From the NCBI GenBank assembly GCA_937874185.1, contig CALNAK010000029.1, forward strand, positions 1 to 5,136: DNA of 5,136 bases, written 5' to 3'. Positions within the stretch are counted from its first letter, which is position 1. Each line of letters starts with the position of its first letter. This stretch comes from an uncultured Lactobacillus sp. (lineage in GTDB: Bacteria; Bacillota; Bacilli; Lactobacillales; Lactobacillaceae). The translations under genes and the position numbers were made by a program. Shown piece by piece: positions 1-5,136 of the stretch. The notes under the pieces are model-generated. The model was not told the DNA's origin and ran no database searches. It was given only the letters and a program-made list of their open reading frames with translations.

Positions 1-46
1 AGATCTGCGCATGTCTCGTGGGCTCGGAGATGTGTATAAGAGACAG
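1..46 (+). other. Illumina Nextera P7-side adapter (synthetic, not genomic)
   Basis: Bases 13-46 match the Nextera read-2 transposase adapter: a 15-base linker (13-27) followed by the 19-base Tn5 mosaic end AGATGTGTATAAGAGACAG (28-46). Bases 1-4 (AGAT) match the inner end of the P7 primer, and 5-12 (CTGCGCAT) sit exactly where the i7 index lies; from memory this is Nextera XT v2 index N722 as written in the adapter. Genomic sequence begins at 47. This is library or read-through sequence left on the contig end. It should not be interpreted as a transposon or as coding sequence. Confidence 0.97.
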
Positions 47-2085
47 GTATCATTGGAGTCGATACACGAATCACTTTAAATATAAGAAGCCAAGTCGGCG
101 GGTTGATCCGAGTGGAGAGAAAAAAAAAAAGGATTGAACTCAAAATATTTTCGGGGGATATCCATTTTCCGGACAAGACAGATAAGATATCCCGACATAG
201 TGGCATCTTGATACCGCCAGGAAGGGGAAAAACAAACTCTAAAGAATCAAAAAATTTAAAAAATTGGATTTATGCCCAACGGATCACACCAACCAAGAAA
301 AAGTTTTTTGTTTTGGTGCGGCCCGTAGCCACCTATGAGATAATGGACAGTATAAATTTAGCAACACTCTTCCCACAAGATCTCTTTCGGGAAAAGGATA
401 ATATTCAACTTCGAGTTTTCAACTATATCCTTTATGGAAATGGTAAACCAACTCGAGGAATTTCTGACACAAGTATTCAATTGGTTCGCACTTGTTTAGT
501 CTTGAATTGGGACCAAGACAACAAAAATTCTTCCCTCGAGGAGGTCCGCGCTTTCGTTGTTGAAGTAAGTACAAAGGGTTTGATTCGAGATTTCATAAGA
601 ATTGGCTTAGTGAAATCCCATATTTCGTATATAAGAAAAAGGAATAATCCGCCGGATTCGGGATTGATCTCTGCAGATTCCGTGAATCCGTTTTATTCGC
701 TTTCTCCCAAGGCTGGCATTCTTCAACAATCGCTTAGACAAAATCACGGAACTATTCGTATGTTCAGAAATAAGGAATCCCAATCTTTGTTAATTTTATC
801 ATCCTCTAATTGTTTTAGAATCGGTCCATTTAATCATGTAAAATATCACAATGTTATAAACCAATCAATAAAAAAAAAACCTCTAATTACAATTCAAAAT
901 TCGTCGGGCCCCTTAGGAACAGCCATTCAAATTTCGCATTTTTATTCATTTTTGCCTTTACTAACTTATAATCAGATCTCTGTAATTAAATATTTGCAAC
1001 TTGATAACTTCAAATATATTTTTCAAATAATTAACTCTTATTTAATAGATGAAAACGGAAGAATTTTTAATCTAGATCCATACAGTAACCTTGTTTTGAA
1101 TCCATTCAAATTGAATTGGTATTTTCTTCATCAAAATTATAACAATTATTATTGTGAGGAAACGTCCACAATAATAAGTCTTGGACAATTTTTTTGTGAA
1201 AATCTATGTATAGCCAAAAAAGAACCATACCTAAAATCGGGTCAAGTTTTAATTGTTCAAAGGGATTCTGTAGTAATAAGATCCGCTAAGCCCTATTTGG
1301 CTACTCCGGGAGCAAAAGTTCACGGGCATTATAGAGAAATTCTTTACGAAGGGGATACATTAGTTACATTTATATATGAAAAATCGAGATCCGGTGATAT
1401 AACCCAAGGTCTTCCAAAAGTAGAACAGGTGTTAGAAGTCCGCTCGATTGATTCAATATCACTGAACTTAGAAAAGCGGATTAAGGGTTGGAACAGGTGT
1501 ATAACAAGAATTCTTGGAATTCCTTGGGGATTCTTGATTGGTGCTGAGCTAACTATAGTGCAAAGTCGTATTTCTTTGGTTAATAAGATTCAAAAGGTTT
1601 ATCGATCCCAGGGGGTGCAGATTCATAATAGGCATATCGAAATTATTGTACGTCAAATAACATCAAAAGTTTTGGTTTCAGAAGAGGGAATGTCTAATGT
1701 TTTTTTACCTGGAGAATTGATTGGATTGTTACGAGCAGAACGCACGGGGCGTGCTTTAGAAGAAGCAATCTGTTATCGAGCCGTTTTATTAGGAATAACT
1801 CGAGCATCTTTGAATACTCAAAGTTTTATATCCGAAGCAAGTTTTCAAGAAACTGCTAGAGTTTTAGCAAAAGCTGCTCTTCGGGGTCGTATCGATTGGT
1901 TGAAAGGCCTGAAAGAAAATGTTGTTCTAGGGGGTGTGATCCCCGCCGGGACCGGGTTCAACAAAGGATTGGTGCATTGTTCACGGCAACATACCAATAT
2001 TCTTTTTGAAAAAAAAAACAAAGAATTTATCTTTATTAGAGGGAGATATGAGAGATATTTTATTTTATCACAGGGAATTTTGTGA
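47..2085 (+). CDS. rpoC2: DNA-directed RNA polymerase subunit beta'' (plastid), 5' partial, frameshifted near 3' end
   Basis: This encodes the C-terminal half of beta'', part of the catalytic core of the plastid-encoded bacterial-type RNA polymerase (PEP), which transcribes photosynthesis genes in the chloroplast. The frame is open from the insert edge; the first full codon is 49, so the TTG at 103 is internal and not a start. About 678 residues are readable, roughly half of the usual ~1,380. Residues 1 to ~440 are mostly the lineage-variable insertion typical of plant beta''. Residues 449-465 (GDITQGLPKVEQVLEVR) match the second half of the trigger-loop region (E. coli beta' has DITGGLPRVADLFEAR). 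SFQET (598-602) and GVIPAGTGF (629-637) are the conserved core near the end. After residue 656 the frame is shifted at an A10 run. The last 22 residues as written are not family-like, and the true tail lies in the next frame, ending at 2125. The identification is secure; the 3' end as written is doubtful. Confidence 0.97.
2009..2018 (+). repeat. A10 homopolymer at the rpoC2 frameshift point
   Basis: Ten consecutive A bases inside rpoC2, preceded by G and followed by C. Nine A bases would keep the conserved C-terminal frame. Two other long A runs in the same gene (A11 at 120-130 and A10 at 870-879) leave the frame intact. Runs of this length are prone to length errors in PCR, sequencing and assembly, and to natural variation in plastomes. 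Confidence 0.9.
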
Positions 2086-2125
2086 CTCTTCTATTTACAA
2101 ATCTGCCTTTTCTAGAATTGAATAA
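2018..2125 (+). pseudogene. rpoC2: Out-of-frame true C-terminal tail of rpoC2
   Basis: Reading frame +2 from 2018 gives TKNLSLLEGDMRDILFYHRE followed by FCDSSIYKSAFSRIE and a TAA stop at 2123-2125. The EG(D/E)MRDILF(Y/H)HRE segment is the conserved end of plant RpoC2; from memory the Arabidopsis tail is very similar (LEKKTKNLALFEGDMRDILFYHRE...). Removing one A from the A10 run at 2009-2018 joins this tail to the upstream frame and restores a product of about 691 visible residues. It is listed separately because the sequence as given does not connect it. Most likely it is part of a normal rpoC2 and the extra A is an artefact. A genuine frameshift, or a diverged plastid copy in another genome, cannot be excluded from the sequence alone. 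Confidence 0.85.
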
Positions 2126-2327
2126 TTCCTAATAGCAGATTCCTGTTTTGAATTTAATGTTTTATTGTTTGCTGTAGTCATTTGCTTTAATAATTTGTTA
2201 ACACTAATAAAGATAATAATGAATACAAAATAATGGCTCGGCTCGTGCATAAACGGACAAGAGAAGGTTCCATTGGAACAAATTTTTATTTTCGTTTTGG
2301 GTACCCCCCTTTTAAGTGTGAAAAGAA
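2126..2327. other. rpoC2-rps2 intergenic spacer
   Basis: AT-rich spacer between the corrected rpoC2 stop and rps2. I see no RNA gene and no convincing promoter. A short GAATT/AATTC inverted repeat (2115-2128) overlaps the end of rpoC2. The last bases before rps2 (GTGAAAAGAA) lack a Shine-Dalgarno-like motif. Minus-strand open frame across this spacer shows no recognisable protein features. Confidence 0.7.
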
Positions 2328-3038
2328 ATGACAAAAAGATATTGGAACATCGATTTGGAAGAGATGATGAGAGCAGGAGTTCATTTTGGGCATGGTACTA
2401 GGAAATGGAATCCTAGAATGGCACCTTATATTTCTGCAAAGCGTAAAGGTATTCATATTATAAATCTGACTAGAACTGCTCGTTTTTTATCAGAAGCTTG
2501 TGATTTAGTTTTTGATGCAGCAAGTAGGGGAAAACAATTCTTAATTGTTGGGACAAAAAATAAAGCAGCTGATTTAGTGTCGCGGGCTGCAATAAGGGCT
2601 CGGTGTCATTATGTTAATAAAAAGTGGCTCGGCGGCATGTTAACAAATTGGTCTACTACAGAAAAAAGACTTCATAAGTTTAGGGACTTGAGAACTGAAC
2701 AAAAGACAGAGGGATTCAACCGTCTTCCGAAAAGGGATGCAGCTGTGTTGAAGAGACAATTATCTCGCTTGGAAACATATCTAGGCGGGATTAAATATAT
2801 GACGGGATTGCCTGATATTGTAATCATCATCGATCAGCAAGAAGAATATACGGCTCTTCGAGAATGTATAACTTTGGGAATTCCAACCATTTCTTTAATC
2901 GATACAAATTGTAATCCCGATCTCGCGGATATTTCTATTCCAGCAAATGATGACGCTATAGCTTCAATTCGATTCATTCTTAACAAATTAGTATTCGCAA
3001 TTTGTGAGGGTCGTTCTAGCTATATACAAAATTCTTGA
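2328..3038 (+). CDS. rps2: 30S ribosomal protein S2 (uS2c), chloroplastic
   Basis: Ribosomal protein uS2 of the plastid 30S subunit, located on the body/head solvent side and needed for translation of chloroplast mRNAs. The product has 236 residues, the usual length for angiosperms, with ATG start and TGA stop. Family signatures are clear: AGVHFGHGTRKWNP (residues 16-29) near the N-terminus, KKWLGGMLTNW in the middle, and GIPTISLIDTNCNPD and IPANDDAIASIR in the C-terminal half. Codon 45 is ATT (Ile) and codon 83 is TTA (Leu). From memory, these are C-to-U editing sites in tobacco, so no editing would be needed here. Residue 15 is Arg (EEMMRAG), where many plants have Glu; bacterial S2 has a basic residue at this spot. 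No Shine-Dalgarno motif precedes the ATG, which is common in plastid genes. The gene lies 202 bp after the rpoC2 tail and 241 bp before atpI, on the same strand. Confidence 0.99.
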   Translation: MTKRYWNIDLEEMMRAGVHFGHGTRKWNPRMAPYISAKRKGIHIINLTRTARFLSEACDLVFDAASRGKQFLIVGTKNKAADLVSRAAIRARCHYVNKKWLGGMLTNWSTTEKRLHKFRDLRTEQKTEGFNRLPKRDAAVLKRQLSRLETYLGGIKYMTGLPDIVIIIDQQEEYTALRECITLGIPTISLIDTNCNPDLADISIPANDDAIASIRFILNKLVFAICEGRSSYIQNS

Positions 3039-3071
3039 TTAATAATAAGATAAATAAATCAATTTTTTTTG

Positions 3072-3107
3072 AGGGAGGGGCTCCCTGTATTTCGATTTAT
3101 AAAATCG
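3072..3107 (+). promoter_or_regulatory. Tandem stem-loops downstream of rps2
   Basis: Two perfect 6-bp hairpins lie 33-69 bp after the rps2 stop. The first is AGGGAG (3072-3077), loop GGG, CTCCCT (3081-3086). The second is CGATTT (3093-3098), loop ATA, AAATCG (3102-3107). A T8 run (3063-3070) comes just before them. In plastids such 3'-UTR hairpins usually block exonucleases and define or stabilise mRNA ends instead of stopping transcription efficiently. That role is inferred. Confidence 0.5.
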
Positions 3108-3170
3108 GTTACTATTCCTGAATCATACAAAAGAAAAAGAGATAAAAAACTGGGTATATTGTGTGATTCG

Positions 3171-3193
3171 TTTAGTTGGTATCCAAAACTAAA
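3171..3193 (+). promoter_or_regulatory. Stem-loop in rps2-atpI spacer
   Basis: TTTAGTT (3171-3177) pairs with AACTAAA (3187-3193). GG (3178-3179) can add two pairs with CC (3183-3184) across a 2-base bulge, leaving loop TAT. It lies about 85 bp upstream of the atpI start, in the probable leader. It could be an RNA end-stabilising or folding element; the function is unknown. Confidence 0.35.
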
Positions 3194-3216
3194 ATAGAAA
3201 ATTCAAGTAAATAAGT

Positions 3217-3232
3217 AAAAAAAAAGGGGGGG
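3217..3232 (+). repeat. A9G7 compound homopolymer upstream of atpI
   Basis: Nine A (3217-3225) directly followed by seven G (3226-3232), 47 bp before the atpI ATG. It is a likely length-variable and error-prone site in plastome data and lies in non-coding sequence. Confidence 0.85.
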
Positions 3233-3279
3233 TCTTGAATCAAAATAATTTAAAGTTCTTATTTCTGTCAGAGGGCAAT

Positions 3280-4029
3280 ATGAATGTTTTATCATGTTCC
3301 ATCAATACACTAATAAAAGAAGGGTTATATGAGATATCTGGTGTAGAAGTAGGCCAACATTTCTATTGGCAAATAGGGGGGTTTCAAGTCCATGCGCAAG
3401 TCCTTATTACTTCTTGGGTTGTAATTGCTATCTTATTAGGTTCCGCAGCTCTAGCGGTTCGCAATCCACAAACCATTCCAACTGGCGGCCAAAACTTCTT
3501 TGAATTTGTCCTTGAATTCATTCGAGATGTGAGTCAAACCCAGATTGGAGAAGAATACGGTCCATGGGTTCCCTTTATTGGAACCCTGTTTTTATTTATT
3601 TTTGTTTCTAACTGGTCAGGAGCCCTTTTACCGTGGAAAATTATCCAGTTACCTCAAGGGGAGTTAGCAGCACCAACGAATGATATAAATACGACGGTTG
3701 CTTTAGCTTTACTCACATCAGTAGCATATTTTTATGCGGGTCTTAGCAAAAAAGGATTAGGGTATTTCAGTAAATACATTCAACCAACTCCAATTCTTTT
3801 ACCCATTAACATCTTAGAAGATTTTACAAAACCCCTATCACTTAGTTTTCGACTTTTCGGAAATATATTAGCCGATGAATTAGTAGTTGTTGTTCTTGTT
3901 TCTTTAGTACCTTTAGTGGTTCCTATACCTGTCATGTTCCTTGGATTATTTACAAGCGGGATTCAAGCTCTCATTTTTGCCACTTTAGCTGCGGCTTATA
4001 TAGGTGAATCTATGGAGGGTCATCATTAA
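3280..4029 (+). CDS. atpI: ATP synthase subunit a (CF0 subunit IV), chloroplastic
   Basis: Subunit a of the thylakoid F0 motor, which forms the proton half-channels next to the c-ring and couples proton flow to ATP synthesis. The product has 249 residues. I chose the ATG at 3280 because MNVLSCSINTL is the conserved plant N-terminus and GAGGG (3271-3275) lies 4 bases upstream as a possible ribosome binding site; the in-frame TTG at 3235 adds 15 residues unlike the family. Hydrophobic membrane segments lie at about 38-57, 97-116, 136-154, 198-219 and 222-242. The essential arginine is R191 in LSFRLFGNILADELVV (R189 in spinach numbering). There is a two-residue insertion near residues 12-14 (INTLIKEGLYEIS) compared with the common 247-residue form; I recall the same 249-residue form in Arabidopsis. 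The gene is in the usual cluster, upstream of atpH. It is intact, with no odd features in the reading frame. Confidence 0.99.
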   Translation: MNVLSCSINTLIKEGLYEISGVEVGQHFYWQIGGFQVHAQVLITSWVVIAILLGSAALAVRNPQTIPTGGQNFFEFVLEFIRDVSQTQIGEEYGPWVPFIGTLFLFIFVSNWSGALLPWKIIQLPQGELAAPTNDINTTVALALLTSVAYFYAGLSKKGLGYFSKYIQPTPILLPINILEDFTKPLSLSFRLFGNILADELVVVVLVSLVPLVVPIPVMFLGLFTSGIQALIFATLAAAYIGESMEGHH

Positions 4030-4311
4030 CTATTTTTTTTTTCAAATTTAGGTTAGCCCAATTATCGAATAGTTGGTTTACGTTATGTAAGAAACACTTG
4101 TATATGTCATATTTGATATTGACTAGGTATATATTAAGTTAAAGATCTATATAATCTGCCCCACTATTTTTGTGAATTTCTATTTAGATAACGATTCGAT
4201 TATAAGTTCTTACTTTTTATCTGTGAATTGGCTGAAAAAAACGATAAAAAAAAGAACGAAGAATTAAAAGAAAAGAATGGTTCACAAAAAAGAAACGGCA
4301 TAAAAAAGTCG

Positions 4312-4323
4312 TATATATATATA
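4312..4323 (+). repeat. (TA)6 dinucleotide microsatellite
   Basis: Six TA units followed by TTATG in the atpI-atpH spacer. Short repeats of this kind commonly vary in length among plastomes of related plants. Confidence 0.8.
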
Positions 4324-4407
4324 TTATGCATTTTTCAAAATCCCGTGGATAGGAACTAATATCAAAGTAATTCTTATCAAGTTTTTGGTTATTTTGGCTG
4401 GATGAAT

Positions 4408-4441
4408 CTTAGCGATGACTTAATTATAATTAAGTCCTAAG
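4408..4441 (+). promoter_or_regulatory. Palindromic stem-loop just upstream of the PPR10-like site
   Basis: Bases 4417-4436 form a perfect 20-nt palindrome (GACTTAAT-TATA-ATTAAGTC). Outer bases CTTAG (4408-4412) pair with CTAAG (4437-4441), leaving CGAT (4413-4416) as a one-sided bulge. It ends 13 bp before the PPR10-like site. It may shape the 3' end of atpI transcripts or the 5' leader of atpH; this is inference. Confidence 0.5.
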
Positions 4442-4454
4442 TCGTTGGATGATT

Positions 4455-4471
4455 GTATCATTAACTATTTC
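4455..4471 (+). promoter_or_regulatory. Probable PPR10 RNA-binding site upstream of atpH
   Basis: GTATCATTAACTATTTC matches, at 15 of 17 positions, the minimal maize PPR10 site as I recall it (GTATCCTTAACCATTTC). It ends 25 bp before the atpH ATG, the expected position. PPR10 is a nucleus-encoded pentatricopeptide-repeat protein of the chloroplast. When bound it blocks exonucleases from both sides, defining the processed 3' end of atpI and 5' end of atpH RNAs. It also frees the atpH ribosome binding site (here GAGGA, 4485-4489) to raise translation. Confidence 0.8.
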
Positions 4472-4484
4472 TTTATTTTGGTGT

Positions 4485-4489
4485 GAGGA
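4485..4489 (+). promoter_or_regulatory. Shine-Dalgarno-like site of atpH
   Basis: GAGGA, complementary to the CCUCC end of plastid 16S rRNA at four to five bases, with a 7-base spacer to the ATG at 4497. It supports the 81-residue start over the upstream ATG at 4449. Confidence 0.7.
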
Positions 4490-4496
4490 ACTTATC

Positions 4497-4742
<246 letters not shown>

Positions 4743-4776
4743 TCCTAGAAATAATAAAATTAGGAATTTTTTTTTT
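4743..4776 (+). terminator. Weak stem-loop plus T10 after atpH
   Basis: TCCTA (4743-4747) pairs with TAGGA (4761-4765) around a 13-base loop, and a T10 run (4767-4776) follows almost directly. It resembles an intrinsic terminator but is short with a large loop. In plastids it would more likely act as a 3'-end stability or processing element of atpH RNA. Confidence 0.35.
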
Positions 4777-4839
4777 CGTAGTTTTTTTTATTCTATCAAG
4801 ATTTCACTCCTACAATTATTCATTGAGACAACAACCCTT

Positions 4840-4896
4840 GGGAAGGACTAATTTGAGGATGGGGAATTAACACATCGATTCGCTTTCTTCCTTCCC
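4840..4896 (+). repeat. 8-bp inverted repeat (possible long stem)
   Basis: GGGAAGGA (4840-4847) is perfectly complementary to TCCTTCCC (4889-4896), with a 41-base loop. A competing pairing exists inside it: GGGGAA (4861-4866) with TTCCCC (4892-4897). These are among the most GC-rich bases of the spacer, so one of the two folds could form in RNA. Confidence 0.45.
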
Positions 4897-4999
4897 CTTA
4901 TTCTTTTTAGTTTAATGGAAATTTTTTTTTAAGGAGTGTTGCGCAAAAAGGAGGTTTAGGTTTTTTAAAATTGATATAAAACTTGGTCTCAAATTCTAG

Positions 5000-5017
5000 C
5001 TTAATTTTAATTAAGTC
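5000..5017 (+). repeat. AT-rich dyad, near copy of the one upstream of atpH
   Basis: CTTAATTTTAATTAAGTC differs at one of 18 positions from 4419-4436. It can form a 6-bp hairpin with a 4-base loop (5000-5005 with 5010-5015). Confidence 0.5.
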
Positions 5018-5104
5018 TCATTATTATTATTGAAAATTAAAAATTTTTGGAAACTAAATTTGTAAATAGAATAGGTTTTTGATTCTGTTTATAAATATCC
5101 AAAT

Positions 5105-5136
5105 CTGTCTCTTATACACATCTGACGCTGCCGACG
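5105..5136 (-). other. Illumina Nextera P5-side adapter (synthetic, not genomic)
   Basis: Bases 5105-5123 (CTGTCTCTTATACACATCT) are the reverse complement of the Tn5 mosaic end, and 5124-5136 match the reverse complement of the Nextera read-1 linker, one base short of its end. Genomic sequence ends at 5104. Confidence 0.97.

Larger units (their letters stand above)
4030..4496. other. atpI-atpH intergenic spacer (467 bp)
   Basis: AT-rich spacer with no gene. From left to right it holds: a T-rich run just after the atpI stop; TTGACT (4119-4124) and a perfect TATAAT (4150-4155), which are 25 bp apart, too far for a standard -35/-10 pair, so promoter assignment is weak; a purine-rich stretch (about 4235-4297); a (TA)6 repeat (4312-4323); a palindromic hairpin (4408-4441); and a PPR10-like site (4455-4471). 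The Shine-Dalgarno-like GAGGA of atpH lies at 4485-4489. Confidence 0.75.
4777..5104. other. atpH-atpF intergenic spacer, truncated by adapter
   Basis: No gene is seen in this AT-rich stretch. It contains an 8-bp long-range inverted repeat (4840-4847 with 4889-4896), a T9 run (4922-4930), an AAGGAGG (4948-4954) with no start codon near it, a CTTAATT/AATTAAG dyad (5000-5015), and an (ATT)4 repeat (5020-5031). The atpF start expected in this cluster is not reached before the insert ends at 5104. Confidence 0.75.

Noticed and set aside
28..46. Tn5 mosaic end as evidence of a transposon
   Set aside because: It is joined to Nextera linker and index sequence, and the partner adapter is at the other end; this is library preparation, not an inserted element.
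103..105. TTG as start of rpoC2
   Set aside because: The same frame stays open upstream to the insert edge and encodes conserved RpoC2 sequence (DTRITLNIRSQVGG), so the TTG is internal.
120..879. Long A runs at 120-130 and 870-879 as further frameshifts
   Set aside because: The protein reads RKKKRIELK and INQSIKKKPLITI through them and stays in the family frame on both sides.
2095..2334. Minus-strand open frame of 79 codons
   Set aside because: It covers the rpoC2 tail and the rpoC2-rps2 spacer, has no recognisable motif, and opposes a well-known gene cluster; chance frame in AT-rich DNA.
3235..3237. TTG as start of atpI
   Set aside because: The extra 15 residues do not resemble AtpI, and the ATG at 3280 gives the conserved N-terminus with a nearby GAGGG.
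4948..4954. AAGGAGG as a ribosome binding site for an unseen gene
   Set aside because: No ATG or GTG start with a meaningful reading frame follows at a suitable distance, and the atpF start lies beyond the window.

Overview
This window is a piece of flowering-plant chloroplast DNA carrying, all on the + strand, the 3' part of rpoC2, complete rps2, complete atpI and complete atpH. This is the standard land-plant order rpoC2-rps2-atpI-atpH (atpF would follow beyond the right edge). Protein details point to a rosid, most likely a Brassicaceae-type plastome. These are the 249-residue AtpI with the INTLIKEGLYEIS start, the rpoC2 tail read in the corrected frame, and rps2 codons 45 and 83 already in the 'edited' form. 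The family comparison is from memory, not from a search.

The first 46 and last 32 bases are not biological. They are Illumina Nextera (Tn5) adapters: a P7-side adapter with what looks like an 8-base index on the left, and the P5-side mosaic end plus linker on the right. The real insert is 47-5104, so the truncation of rpoC2 at the left edge is a library boundary and not a gene break.

Layout: 47-2085/2125 rpoC2 (beta'' subunit of the plastid-encoded RNA polymerase, 5' partial); 2126-2327 AT-rich spacer; 2328-3038 rps2 (30S protein uS2); 3039-3279 spacer with three short stem-loops and an A9G7 tract; 3280-4029 atpI (ATP synthase subunit a); 4030-4496 spacer with a TATAAT box, a (TA)6 repeat, a palindromic hairpin and a strong match to the PPR10 RNA-binding site; 4497-4742 atpH (ATP synthase subunit c); 4743-5104 the atpH-atpF spacer with several inverted repeats and no gene.

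The genes combine transcription (rpoC2), translation (rps2) and the membrane F0 part of the thylakoid ATP synthase (atpI, atpH). In plants they are co-transcribed in the rps2-atpI-atpH-atpF-atpA cluster, with RNA processing between atpI and atpH controlled by PPR10. The most notable anomaly is a +1 frameshift in rpoC2 at an A10 run (2009-2018). The conserved C-terminal tail continues in the next frame to a stop at 2123-2125, so either the assembly has one A too many or the gene really varies here. I see no undescribed biological system: no mobile elements, CRISPR arrays, tRNAs, rRNAs or genes on the minus strand.
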